Shown: piece by piece, positions 20,771 to 31,505 of the stretch
Layout of the letters: the number at the start of each line of letters is the position of its first letter
Position numbering within the stretch: the first letter of the stretch is position 1
DNA from: Microvelia longipes
Taxonomy: Eukaryota > Arthropoda > Insecta > Hemiptera > Veliidae
Length of the DNA stretch: 64,000 bases
Assembly (NCBI GenBank): GCA_018340805.1
Contig: JACMZG010001913.1
Span: forward strand, 11,788,710 to 11,852,709
Direction: 5' to 3'
Translations under genes and position numbers: made by a program
The notes under the pieces: generated by a model
What the model was told of the DNA's origin: nothing
The model's input: the letters and a program-made list of their open reading frames with translations, nothing else
The model's database searches: none

Positions 20771-21555
20771 TCAAAAGGTACGATGGACCATCAACCCTCC
20801 TTCAACTTGCAATATTTCATGTAACTAACTTAACACAGTAACTTCTGTTGCTCCTGATGCAATTCAATTCTAACTATAAGAACTAACTTACACCATTCTA
20901 ACTTGTTTTCTTACCTAGCTCCTTTCAGGTGCACCTGAGTGCTCAAGGGAGAACGATATTAAATTAAAAGAATTTAAACCCTTTAGATCCCAACAGTATC
21001 AGTATGGCCAGCAACAATAGGCCTCAATTCTGAAGTAGGAACTGGACCAGTATTTTTGATCGACACGACATTCAGTACCACTTCAAACCTGTTTACCATC
21101 CTGGAGGAAATCCTGTCGGAGGCAAAAATCAAAAAACCAAAGTTTTTGATTTTTAAAGAAGGGGCTCTCTCTTAGGTCTTCACCTCTTAGGTCTTCACCT
21201 CTTAGGTCAAGAACGCAACTCATGGAATCTCACATTTCACAAGTCCTTTTTACTCTTCGAACTAGACAAAACGATGCCATCATAAAGGACCCTAGCAAAA
21301 TTTTATTTAGTGCTGCACTACAGAGACCTGGCAAATGGGATCTTTCCTAGCAACCCTGCTCGTCAGCCACTACACCGAAATCACCAGCTCCACTAGGATA
21401 GACTAAACCCTGCATACCATGTTGTCATGGACTCTAAAGTTCCCTTCAGAGTCCGGATGTGGTCCTGGTCAATAACCTGCATAACCTTCCGAAAAAGGAG
21501 TGCTGCACAAAATCTCAGTCGAAACAACAAACCTTATTTGAGATATACTAAATAT
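20771..21555. other. Non-coding DNA with a short triplication
   Basis: CTCTTAGGTCTTCAC occurs three times in a row at about 21167-21210. No other feature recognised. Confidence 0.45.
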
Positions 21556-21559
21556 TATT

Positions 21560-22480
21560 ATTTATATTATTTGAGACATAAAATGTGTTTATCGTCAGTA
21601 GTATAAATTGAAATTTAAGATCCATAGAGTAGATTTAATATGTTTCGAACAGATATCGATAACACACAAAATGTGTACCTTCTGACCTATGAGCATTTTA
21701 AGTGTAAAGTTTAGTTAAGATCTATCGTTTAAATTTCAAGCAAGAAGTACTCAAATTTGATTTCCTTACACTAACTCTCTATGGTTATTTGAGAACGTAT
21801 CTCGAGTCATAAAATATGGTTATTCTGACACATGAGTCGTCAAAGTGTTAAGTTTAGTGAAGATCTATCTATTAGATTCTAAGCTATAAGTATTTAACAC
21901 ATATGTTTTACACCAAACCCCTTACAGTTATTTGTAAACGTATTTCCGTGAGACATAAAATATGTTCATTATGACCTATGAGTCGTCCAAGTAAAAAGTC
22001 CAGATTCGGGGTTGAATACAAATCTGTAAGCACTCAAAATGTTGTGTTCAATAAGCCCATATTATTTTTGAACGGATCCCGATAAGGTTTAAAAGGTCAC
22101 CATCAGACCTATGATTATTTTAAGTTTAAAGTAAAGTCAAGATCTTTCTTGACTTAACTAAATTTACTGAGAAATAAAAATTACTCGTAAGTTTTATTTA
22201 TTTACACTAACCTCCGATCGTTATTTGTGAACGAATTTCAATGAGACATAAAATGTGGTCAATATGACCTATGAGTCGTCTAAATGAAGAGTTAAGTCAA
22301 GATCCGTCGATTAAATTCTGATATGTAACCTCTCAAAATGTTGTGTTTCACTAAACCCATATTATTTTTTAATGAATCCTGATGAGACTCAAAAGATGAC
22401 AATGCACACCTAAGAGTAGTCTAAAGTAAAGATTAGTCAAGATCTCTCCAGTATATTCCGAGCTGTAAGCACTCAGAAAA
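21560..22480. repeat. Diverged ~145 bp satellite, six to seven units
   Basis: A block reading GACCTATGAGTCGTC or close variants recurs near 21683, 21833, 21979, 22112, 22272 and 22411 (spacings about 133-160 bp). Each is followed by AAGTTTAGTCAAGATCTATC-like sequence, then by a segment with AGCACTCAAAATGT or a related form. In alternate units TTATTTGTGAACGTATTTC and GAGACATAAAATGTG appear, suggesting a two-unit higher-order repeat. Divergence is high, so this is an old array. Confidence 0.65.
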
Positions 22481-22805
22481 AGAGTTTTCACCCTTACTGT
22501 TATTTTAACACGAAACAAAATTTGACATAGCTTATGACTCCTTCTGATATATTATGATTAGTCTTTTAAAGTTTGGTCCAGACCAAACTTTTTGGTCCAG
22601 ATCCTATGAGTAGTTTTCAATCTCTTTGAGTAATAGACAACCATAATTTTCAACTTATAAAACTTATTTAGAAACACGGTACGATGCACGATAATCAGCT
22701 ACCGGAGAGCACTTCTTCAAATCGGAAAGAGAATGGCTATGACGACCAGTCAAGCTGTAGGCGACCAAAAGTTATACTTCAAGTATAACTTATTAAAATA
22801 TGCAT
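22481..22805. other. Non-coding DNA, nothing recognised
   Basis: Only a small inverted repeat around AGTTTGGTCCAGACCAAACT (22570-22590) stands out. Confidence 0.5.
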
Positions 22806-22813
22806 ATTATATA

Positions 22814-22861
<48 letters not shown>

Positions 22862-22917
22862 TTCTATAGAAATTTGGGCAAATGAGACACCAGGTAATAT
22901 TAATTATTTATTGCGAT

Positions 22918-22948
22918 ATTTCGCTCTAAAACACAGAGCATTATCAAG
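22918..22948 (-). ncRNA. Hammerhead-ribozyme-like core in the left arm
   Basis: On the minus strand the arm reads TTGATAA, a five-pair stem GCTCT/AGAGC, then GAAAT. This is the layout of the hammerhead core CUGANGA-stem II-GAAA seen in Penelope-like terminal repeats. Two core bases differ (C3 to U and G8 to A), but these two pair with each other in the ribozyme fold, so pairing is kept. Stem III and the cleavage site were not established. Confidence 0.4.
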
Positions 22949-23689
22949 CAAACATCTAAAAAAGAAATTAACTAAATTACATAACTTGAAAGTACAATAT
23001 TAGGTAATAGAAAGAATAATGAAAAACTAAATTGTCATGCTAGAAAAGAAACTAAAAACTCACGAGTTACATATCTGTTACATATCTGTTAACAAGTTAA
23101 CATTGTCAATACTTTAAAATCTGGTCCGAATTCCTAAAATAAAAGAAAAATGTTTTTAAAGAGGGCAAAATAAAAATCAAAAAGAAGAAATCACTCAAAC
23201 GTAAAACAATCGATAAAAGGGGGTTAAACTTACATGCCTAAAGAAATCACAATGCATCAGTGAAAAATTAATTAACCAAACTCACAATTTAAATATAAGT
23301 AAAGTGTAACAAAAGGGAAACAGTCAACTACGAAAGAAAGTGAAAGACACAGCCTACTAGCAGATAAAAAATCATAATGATTATGGAGGGAAAAATAAAT
23401 ACAACAACTAACAAAACTAAAATATAAAAGAAAATAAATATAAAATTAATTTAAATTGAAAAATAAATAAATATTTATGAAATTATTACTTTATAAATAA
23501 TAACGCACATAATAGTAGTGTTAAGAAAAATAAATAAATTATTAAAATAGAATATATACTATTAAGTTTATTTAAGTTATGCAGGTACCAGTAGTATTTA
23601 TTTAGGTCCTGGAATCTTTTTTTAAAATTGATATTATTACTTTCATTAGAATGTGTAATGCTTCCAGAAGTAGACGTTTAAAATTATTG

Positions 23690-24160
23690 TTTTCCCGGTT
23701 TATTATTCTGGTCCCATCGAAATCAAAATTATGGCCTAAGTCTTTAGCGTGGTTAGCAAGTGCCGTGTTATTTTCTTATTTGAAGTTCTGGCGGACTCTA
23801 TTTTTAACTACTTTCATGTTGGGATCTCCTGTTTGACCATGTCTGCTTTGACCTCCTATATAATGTCCAGGGCAGTCTTTGCATGGAACCTGGTATATGA
23901 TACCCATGGCGTCATCTATTATAGGTTTGTCTTTAAGAGGAGTGAAGTAATTTTTCCCTATTTTATTTACAGGTTTCAGTCCAAATTTAACCTCTGGGCA
24001 ATCATATTGCTTGAATGTCCTGCTGATGGTGTATGATAACCCTTTTACATAAGTGAGGCCAGAATAAATACTCTTAATGTTACTGGTAGGAGGTTCTCTA
24101 ACCGGTGGATTCTTTAAGTATACTAAGGCTTTGAACCAAAGAGATTTAACAAGCAATTTA
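23690..24160 (-). pseudogene. GIY-YIG endonuclease end of a Penelope-like ORF, broken
   Basis: The minus-strand frame 24156-23776 encodes a conserved C-terminal Penelope-like endonuclease region. A lysine-rich segment is followed by AMGIIYQVPCKDCPGHYIGG, where GIIYQVPC..C...YIG is the GIY-YIG signature with its paired cysteines. The frame stops with TAA at about 23773-23775, but the same frame continues for some 50 codons (TALANHAKDLGHNFDF, then RLLEALHILM), which is the expected end of the domain. The element is therefore inactivated by a nonsense change. The R...L.R...H stretch normally following YIG is degenerate. The frames on the opposite strand are shadows. Confidence 0.72.
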
Positions 24161-24988
24161 ACACGCTAAAGACTTAGGCCATAATTTTGATTTCGATGGA
24201 CCAGAATAATAACCGGGAAAAAACAATAATTTTAAACGTCTACTTCTGGAAGCATTACACATTTCTAATGAAAGTAATAATATCAATTTTAAAAAAAGAT
24301 TCCAGGGACCTAAATAAATACTATGCTGGTATCCTGCATAACTTAAATTAACTTAATAGGTATATATTCTATTTTAATAATTTATTTATTTATTTCTTAA
24401 CACTACTATTTATGTGCTTATTATTTATAAAGTAATATTTAAATTCATAATATTTATTTATTTATTTTTCAATTTAAATTAATTTTATATTTATTTTTTC
24501 TTTTATTTAGTTTTGTTAGTTGTTGTATTTATTTTTCCCTCCATTAATCATTTATGATTATATTTATCTGTCCAGTAGGCTGTGTCTTTTCACTTTCCTT
24601 TCAGTAGTTGACTGTTTCCCTTTTGTTACACTTTACTTATATTTTAAATTGTGAGTTTGGTTAATTAATTTTTCACTGATGCATGTTTTTTACTTTAGAG
24701 CATGTAAGTTTAAACCCCCTTTTTATCGATTGTTTTACGTTTGAGTGATTTCTTCTTTTTGATTTTATTTTGCCCTCTTTAAAAACATTTTTCTTTTTAT
24801 TTTAGGAATTCGGACCAGATTTTAAAGTATTGACAATGTTAACTTGTTAACAGATATGTAACAGATATGTAACTCGTGAGTTTTTAGTCTTTTCTAGCAT
24901 GACAATTTTAGTTTTTCATTACTCTTTCTATTACCTAATATTGTACTTTCAAGTATGTAATTAGTTAATTTTCTTTTTTAGATGTTTG

Positions 24989-25018
24989 CTTGATAATGCT
25001 CTGTGTTTAGAGCGAAAT
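24989..25018 (+). ncRNA. Hammerhead-ribozyme-like core in the right arm
   Basis: Inverted counterpart of the left-arm motif: TTGATAAT, stem GCTCT/AGAGC around a GTGTTT loop, then GAAAT. Having the same U3/A8 pair in both arms shows the variant was fixed before the arms diverged or is characteristic of this family. Confidence 0.4.
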
Positions 25019-25377
25019 ATCGCAATAAAATAATTAATATTACCTGGTGTCTCATTTGTGCCAATTTCTGATAGATATTTCAATTATGGAGACCAATATT
25101 ACAAATAATGTATATATATATTATTATATATATATTTATATATATATATAGATATTATATATATATATATATTATATATATATATATATATATACACGCG
25201 CGCACACACACATACACACACACATAGGTTAATGTGAGAAAACCAAACATTTTAATATAACCCTACGTTTCTAAAGAAGATAAGCGAGATCGTTGCAGCC
25301 GTTGGAGGATTGACTAAAAGCACATAAAGAAGGTTCATTTTGGAAAGTGTTAGTTAAAAGACACTAAGAGAGCACGC

Positions 25378-25475
25378 AATGAGGTTACACAGAGCGGCTG
25401 AGAGGCCGGAAAAGATATTTCAAACTTTTAATGTTTTGAGATAGGGTATGGCCCCTCTAGTATTTTCCTCTATGC
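25378..25475 (+). mobile_element. Partial CATAG MITE (3' part)
   Basis: It matches the 3' end of the complete MITE at 58122 (GAGGTTACACAGAG, then GAGATAGGGTATGGCCCCTC, then CCTCTATG). The 5' part is missing. Confidence 0.6.
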
Positions 25476-25495
25476 TTTCCTAAAAGTGTTGTATA

Positions 25496-26462
25496 CATAG
25501 AGACATTTACTATAGGAGGAATAGCCTATCTCAATACGTTAAGAGGGCTGTAACATCTTTTTGGGGTCCCCAGGGGCTCTGTGCAACCTCATTGAAACCT
25601 CCTCTAAGTGTAAGTTAAGGTTATAATAAATAAATTTATTTCGGCTTCTTCCTCATTTGTGGCGTTTCAAGTTGTATTTTTGACGTTCTACTATATAAGT
25701 TATTGTAGTTTAGTACTGATTATTTAATCTTACCAAAAACCCACATAAGTGGTAAAATACTCCCCGCCAAGTCTTTGGTCCAAAAAAGTAGGGAAATCAA
25801 CTTTTCTGTCCCGCCAAGTCATGTCCGTATTGGGTGGAGATTGTCATAGGCGTTTTAAAGTGAAGTTTCTAGGTTGGCAATAGTTAACGGCTCTATTTAC
25901 ATTGAGAGGCTATCATCAGCTTCTTCTCCTTGGCGGCTAGCCAGCGGTGTGAACGAGTTCTTGCTATATTTTGAAATATCAAACAATTCAGGTGTTCGTG
26001 GAGATTAATCATAACAGATTTTAGCAGTTGTCATAATTGCAGCAGTCTTACTTACCTGCATTACCTGCATAGATCCAGGAGTATACAAAAGAAATAAATG
26101 AATGAATGAAACGACAACGGTACGATATAATCAGGCACTCCACCCTATATACTCTTGCAAACACTACCTCTAAAGGTGATTCACTTTTCTGGCTCGCCGC
26201 CAAGGAGAAGAAGCTGATGATAGCCTCTCATTGTAAATAGAGCCGTTAACTATTGCCAACCTAGAAAATTGAATAAAACGCCTATGATAATCTCCACCCA
26301 ATACGGACATGACTTGGCGGGGTATTTTTGCTTTTCTTCTTGACTTGGCGGGGCGGAACGCTGCTGCGTTCCTAAATTGGATTTAAAAGCGAAGGTAGTC
26401 AGGTTACTTTTTCGATGTTTTAATCTTTAACCTATGGGGGCACCTCTTGTAATACCTCTATG
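25496..26462 (-). mobile_element. CATAG MITE split by a nested insertion
   Basis: It starts CATAGAGACATTTACTATAG and ends near AATACCTCTATG. The outer portions match the minus orientation of the hAT-like MITE at 58122-58442 (CAGGTTACTTTTTCGATGTT near the right end, GGGGCTCTGTGCAACCTCAT near the left). About 0.6 kb of another inverted-repeat element interrupts it. The flanking 8-mers GTTGTATA and GATATATA agree at six of eight positions, a weak trace of a target duplication. Confidence 0.65.
25762..26354. mobile_element. Inverted-repeat element with CCCCGCCAAGTC ends, nested in a MITE
   Basis: Arms of about 185 bp are inverted complements: CCGCCAAGTCATGTCCGTAT, GGTTGGCAATAGTTAACGGC and GAGGCTATCATCAGCTTCTT on the left have their reverse complements at 26180-26350. 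The centre (about 25950-26170) has no coding frame. A non-autonomous DNA element is the simplest reading. Confidence 0.75.
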
Positions 26463-26849
26463 GATATATATGCAACTTAAAAGCATTCCAACATAACAAC
26501 AAAACATAAAACAGGGTTGACCGCCTTTCTTGATCCTTTTTTTATTGTTTTAACCTACTTTCTCGATTTAATTGAGAGACCTACGAAATCACTATACTAC
26601 ATAAAATAAATAAGTAACGATAAAATTATATTACGGGGTGATAGTTTTAATGACTAGTTTTAGCGTGGCAATTCTTAAATATTCTTAGTAGGTCATTATT
26701 TATCGTGCGATTTATATAACTGAGTCCCAGGTTATATACTATAATTATTGCCTAATTATATAGGTCAAGAAATTATGTTTAATTAAAGTACAAAATGTCA
26801 TTTTCTTTCAAATCATATTCTTAATACTTAAACTCTTTTGTAATAAGAA
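26463..26849. other. AT-rich DNA, nothing recognised
   Basis: No supported feature. Confidence 0.45.
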
Positions 26850-27089
26850 AATAATTGGGTATGGGGTGCCTCAGAACTTAACATCACCTAATCGGATTCC
26901 CCACGCTCATCCTCAGAATACAGAAATCATCTGATTTATATTGCAGTCAAATCATCCGTTTATCTAGCGGTCACCCTTCCAGCTCCTGACCTCGCTCAAT
27001 GCTGCTTAACATAAGTGATCCGACAAAAACCGTAGATACTAGTAACTAAAATTATAAACCTTAGTATACATATTTATTACATTAAGGGA
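26850..27089 (-). mobile_element. 5SL fragment, minus strand
   Basis: It starts with GGTATGGGGTGCCTCAGAAC (the 3' tail inverted) and carries a clear 5S-like segment at 26962-27030 (GGATCACTTATGTTAAGCAG, then CATTGAGCGAGGTCAGGAGC, when read on the minus strand). A tRNA-type SINE is inserted at its right end. Confidence 0.65.
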
Positions 27090-27671
27090 GGAGTCACCCC
27101 TGGTGTAGTGGTTAAGGTACGCGGCCAATACACAGAATGAATAGACTTTAAACTGCCAAGTTTATTTAGTCATGGGTTCAATACCAGCACGGGCCTCTGG
27201 GATTTTTATGAGAGGGGTAAATATTCTGCGTACCACGTCCTTCGGAATGGACGTAAAGCCGGTGGTCTCAAGCCTGTGCGTTGTCAGGTACTAGTTAAAG
27301 ATCCCTTACTCTAAATGAAACTAGGTATAGGCAAAATTTAGGACCCTCATAGTAGATTCACTATAATACTATACTGTGTCTGCCTTGCCTATGGAGGTTT
27401 GGTTTAAAAGCGAGGGCACTTGTTGTTCCTAGTTTTCACAAGACTATATGAGTTAGAGAAAATAGGTATGATTGCTTGAAAAAAGCATGAGAGGAACCAT
27501 AGAAATTCACGGCACTTCTGTCTAGATTAGATAAAATATACCTACATTTGAAATTAATAGGAGTAGAACACTATCTTAGGGAGCTGGCAAAAAGGGCCCA
27601 ACAACGTGGCCTACTTGCCTATTAGTTACTACCACTCCCCCCATATTACTACTACAAATTACATTAAGGGA
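27076..27671 (+). mobile_element. Second, longer tRNA-derived SINE with 14 bp target duplication
   Basis: ATTACATTAAGGGA occurs at 27076-27089 and 27658-27671 and brackets a 568 bp unit. The head has box A (TGGTGTAGTGGTTAAGGTAC) and a box-B-like GGGTTCAATACC 70-80 bp later. It is followed by a conserved-looking middle (TTCGGAATGGACGTAAAGCC, GGTGGTCTCAAGCCTGTGCG) and a TACTAC-rich end. The ACGTAAAGCCGGTGGTC block resembles a module shared by several invertebrate SINEs. The insertion target is a 5SL copy. Confidence 0.75.
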
Positions 27672-27684
27672 TAAAAAAAATTAT

Positions 27685-27865
27685 AAAAATACGATGGCAG
27701 TTTTAGGGCTTTTTGGCTCATTAGGGTATTCCCCCTGTGGAAACTACATCAGATGGGTTCCCACAAGTATGGAATGAAGTCGTTAAAAGCCTTTTAATAC
27801 AAATACTATTCATATAAACTCTAAGCATTGCCCGGGCTGCGAACTCCGGTGCCGAAATCGAGAGA
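27685..27865 (-). mobile_element. Serine-type SINE, decayed minus-strand copy
   Basis: The inverted tail (TTTTAGGGCTTTTTGGCTCA, AGGGTATTCCCCCTGTGG) and part of the inverted head (GGGCTGCGAACTCCGGTG) are present. Box A is lost. Confidence 0.6.
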
Positions 27866-29033
27866 TTCATAAATGTATAATTCGTGTCAAAATTCAATAC
27901 AATTAAATGGCTTTCTGATTTTTAAATATTCAAAAAACGTATACCCTCATTTAAAAAAAAAATGAACTACAGTCTATCGTTTAGTTTAAAAATCTTGACA
28001 GGTCATTTTAGACACTACTGATTCTTAAGAAAAAAAATCCCTGCAAGAAGGGAGCGGGAAAAAACTATGTAAACAAATCAGGTTATTTTACCCGTATTTT
28101 CTCGGCGATGTTTTTTTACATTTCTTTTGTGCAGTTTTATTTTAAAATATCATTTTAAGATTAATTTGAAAGTAGTTTTCAAAACGATCTAATCAAAAGA
28201 AGATCCACAAGCAAATTGAACGATTGCCGGGAAGAAGGTTTATTCCCTACAGCGGTTATTGTGGTAGGGATTTTTTTTCTCTTTTTAAGTGAGAGGTTGG
28301 CTGCGGCTTCTCTGATTAGTCAATCCCCAAAATACTTATGACCTTGGGAATGCAGATAATGAGATTAAACATTTGTATGCAATGTATGCACGCCCAATTT
28401 TTATACGATCCGATAATTTTTCCATATTTAATTAATTTTTGCTAAGTAATAAATGACAGTTAAAACCTAAAAAAACATTTTTGTGCCACGTTTCAACTTT
28501 CTATTATAAATGCACTGGGAACTAAAGTTATAACAGATATAAAACCTGTTAATATTTTAATTTAATACCGCCTTTACTATTTTAAATTTAATAAAATCGT
28601 AAATTTCGTAAAATCATTATTGTGACGTATAAATCCCAGAGAAAATTGCATATCAAGAGTTATTAGACCTTTTTAACTAACAGATATGTTATCAGTTTTT
28701 TTTAATTTACATCGGGAAAACTTTTAACTAAGAAATTTTTATAAGAGAAAAGTAATTTATAATTTCAGCGATATGGCCTGTTGCTTGCGTGACGCATCAG
28801 GTTTATTAAATCACAGCACACTGGGTTTTAGGTCGACGTAATTATAAAGGGTTAAGTAGGTGAAATAGTAATTGTTTTTTAATAGTGATATTATTTATAA
28901 AGAAACTATTATTATAAATAACATGCAGACCCCGTATTTCTTGAAAAGTTAATATGACGCAATTTCAAGAAATAGTATTAAGTCTGTGCTTCCGCTTCTC
29001 AATTTGCACCGTCACTATTTGCCACAGAGAGTT
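27866..29033. other. AT-rich DNA, nothing recognised
   Basis: No coding frame or repeat unit found. A short frame near 28954 is only the lead into the next minisatellite. Confidence 0.4.
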
Positions 29034-29226
29034 CGAATTTTGTGCGCATGCTCAGCAAATTATGTTGATGATGGACTTTTGTACGCATACTCAGCATATT
29101 ATGCTGATGATGTACTTTTGCTCGCATGCTCAATAAATTATGCTGATGATGGACTTTTGTGAGCATGCTCAGTAAATTTTGCTGATGATGGACGTTTGTC
29201 CACATGCTCAGCAAATTATGCTGATG
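29034..29226. repeat. ~39 bp minisatellite, five copies
   Basis: The unit is GCATGCTCAGCAAATTATGC followed by TGATGATGGACTTTTGT. Because 39 is a multiple of three, frames stay open on both strands (repeated HAQQIMLMMDF and HHQHNLLSMRTKV); these are not genes. Confidence 0.88.
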
Positions 29227-30104
29227 AGTCTAGCGTCTTCCGATATTTTAGAAACCCACTTTGTATTTTTCAGTTTAAAACATGTGACTCTACGGCCACT
29301 TGGCCGCTACGGGGCTTCGGCCCCAACGTTTTTCTGTGTCTGTGGATATGCTTGTTGTCTTTTATTAATTTATCATATTAATAAAATTAATACTAGTTAA
29401 ATTTAAAATTTACAAGTTCATATAAATGGCATGCAACCACGATATAAGTGAGTTTCCAAACGTATTTGTAAACAAAGTTTTTTTAATTAATTGCAATCAA
29501 TAAAATAAGTGGGATATTAATTATTTATCTTCATGCATATGTTTACCATATTATATGTATGTTAAATTTTTTTCAATTTTTTGCTCAGTCATTAATGTGG
29601 GTTAATGACGTCACATGTATTCAAAGAACAAAAGGAATCGGGTCATTAATGAGGTCGATTTTTGTACCAAGTTTTATTTCGATCCGAGAAAGTATTCAAA
29701 AGTTTTCATGACCTATAGAAACGTATTGAAAAATTCGCTAAGAATTACTTTCCTAGACGTTTTTTGTAAAATGGCTAATACCAAATATCATCCGGTTCTA
29801 ATGAAAATGGTGGCCGTATGAGGAATAAAATACTATTTTAATAAGTATGTAAATATAAGGATGTATTGTCTGCGTCCAGTCTTAAATTTCGTAACTAGAC
29901 TCAAGAGGAAGATTTACCTTCTTCTCACTGAGGATGACCTGTATTTGGTTAAAAACCAGTTTTGTCATCTTTATATTGGTTAAAATTTAATTGTGGATAG
30001 ACTTTTATTTACATTCTTATAGTATAAAATCCACTAGAGCTTATAATCTAAATACTATTTTAATATATTTAGATAATACATTAAATAGTATTATCTATTT
30101 AATA
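29227..30104. other. Mostly unrecognised DNA with a weak 5SL body trace
   Basis: Around 29560-29720 there are diverged 5SL body blocks (GGGTTAATGACGTCAC, GATTTTTGTACCAAGTTTTA). A GC hairpin (GGGGCTTCGGCCCC, 29311-29324) is also present. No gene seen. Confidence 0.4.
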
Positions 30105-30107
30105 CAT

Positions 30108-30195
<88 letters not shown>

Positions 30196-30240
30196 ATGTA
30201 TTTATATATTATATTATATACAAATATAATATATAATACA
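30105..30240. repeat. (TA)n microsatellite
   Basis: Interrupted TA tract with ATACATTA-type flanks on both sides in inverted order. Confidence 0.93.
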
Positions 30241-30499
30241 TTAAATGGTAATATCTAAATCTCTCTATCTCTTTCTCTTTTCTTTTTTTGTATGAAATTA
30301 TAATAAATTGTAAATTAAATAGTTAAAATTACATAGTTTATTGTACTAATGCGAAAGCGGAGACCTCGCTCAGGTTCCTCCTTGAGGTCTCTCACATTAT
30401 TTGTATTTTTCTTTGAGTTACAAATTTTTGTATTAATTTATAATGTGTAAAAAATAATTATTATTATTATTATAATGTATATATTTAATACTATATAAT
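30241..30499. other. AT-rich DNA with a short GC-richer patch
   Basis: Around 30355-30400 a short inverted match (GAGACCTC and GAGGTCTC) flanks CCTCCTTGAGG. No gene seen. Confidence 0.4.
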
Positions 30500-30758
30500 C
30501 TAATTGAGTTGAAATTTAGTAAAAATATATCTCTTTATGTAATAAATAAGTATTCTAAGTTTCGTTTCAATACGGCAAGCGTATCTTCGGTTTTTGTTGG
30601 ATCATAATAGTTAAGCAGTATCGAACAAGGTCAGTACCTGGAAATAAAACGAATGGATTTACTATCTCCGGGCGACCAAAGCAAGTTCGAACTAGAGAGG
30701 ATAAGCTTAACAAATCTGATGTAATAAAGAAAAGTTCCAAGGTACCCTATAACGATCC
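30500..30758 (+). mobile_element. 5SL 3' portion, plus strand
   Basis: The 5S-like segment lies at 30590-30645 (TTGGATCATAATAGTTAAGC, then AGTATCGAACAAGGTCAGTA), followed by the tail ending AGTTCCAAGGTACCCTAT. The part corresponding to GGATGGGTGACCGC is deleted in this copy. Confidence 0.65.
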
Positions 30759-31014
30759 TGTATTAACGATCTGCCTCCGTGGCCATGATCGTAAGGCGTT
30801 CGATTCCGGCACCGGAGGTCCGGGTTCGCACCCCGGACTATGCTCTAAGATTTTATGAATAGTATTTGTATTAAAAAAATTTCGCCAACTTTAATTAATT
30901 CTTAGAGTGTAGTAGATGCAACCCACCTGAGGTGGTTCCCGCAGAGTGCATACCCTGATGGGCCGAAAGGCCCTAAAACGGGCATTTTATTTATTTTTAT
31001 TTATGTATTAACGA
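30759..31014 (+). mobile_element. tRNA-derived SINE, complete, with 11 bp target duplication
   Basis: TGTATTAACGA lies at 30759-30769 and 31004-31014. The head keeps GCCTCCGTGGCCATGATCGT and box B GGGTTCGCACCCC. The tail has CTGAGGTGGTTCCCGCAG, the hairpin GGGCCGAAAGGCCC and an ATTT-rich end. It sits directly after a 5SL copy. Confidence 0.88.
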
Positions 31015-31505
31015 ACTTTGCCATTTTTAATAAAACATGAATTCTATTTTTTTTTTAATATTCTATAAAATAGTTAATTAATTCTAATAAGGTCGATTCT
31101 GATGTAAGCTCACTGAAAAAACTGTTTAAATGTTATTTCCATTAAAATGAATAATTTAACAATTTTACAAAAAAAAAAATGAAATCAATAATAACTCATG
31201 CAACTTTAAAACTATGAAGTTTAAAAAAAAATAGAATGCAAATAAGCAAGGAAAATGAGGGACAAAATAAACGCATAATTAATGTACTTGCTTCACGAAA
31301 ACAGCAAAGTAGCATTGGTTTATTAGATGTAATTTATTTTATTATTTTTTGTTTACATTATAAATCATGGCTACAATGACATAATTTTTCAGCTGATTAT
31401 TTTTATTTGATTTCCCTAGAAAAGGAAAGCATAGTAATAGTAAAAATAATACTTCCTATTTTTCATTTAAAGTCTACGATTTAACACCTACCGAGTCAAA
31501 CTTTT
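31015..31505. other. AT-rich DNA, nothing recognised
   Basis: No supported feature. Confidence 0.45.

Larger units (their letters stand above)
22806..25215 (-). mobile_element. Penelope-like element remnant with inverted ~0.9 kb arms
   Basis: The left arm (about 22866-23757) and right arm (about 24160-25076) are inverted complements along their whole length. Matching blocks include CAGATATGTAACTCGTGAGT, AGCATGACAATTTTAG and CGTTTGAGTGATTTCTTCTT, with moderate divergence. The 0.4 kb centre carries the GIY-YIG endonuclease end of a Penelope-like ORF on the minus strand, continuing into the left arm. Both arms end in (TA)n tracts (22806-22862 and about 25110-25195). Penelope-like elements are known for long terminal repeats in direct or inverted order and for 5' truncation, which fits. 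The reverse transcriptase part is absent. Confidence 0.72.

Noticed and set aside
23651..24036. Plus-strand ORFs opposite the Penelope-like endonuclease
   Set aside because: Shadows of the minus-strand GIY-YIG frame.
28954..29225. Open frames on both strands with histidine/methionine-rich repeats
   Set aside because: Produced by a 39 bp tandem unit, a multiple of three.
29034..29226. A CRISPR-like array
   Set aside because: Units are contiguous tandem copies without unique spacers, in a eukaryotic context.
29211..29275. Hammerhead core from CTGATGAG followed by GAAAC
   Set aside because: CTGATGA belongs to the 39 bp tandem unit and no stem II can be drawn between it and GAAAC.
30104..30236. 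Tyr/Ile-rich ORFs here and at 22800, 50722 and 54987
   Set aside because: Translations of (TA)n microsatellites.
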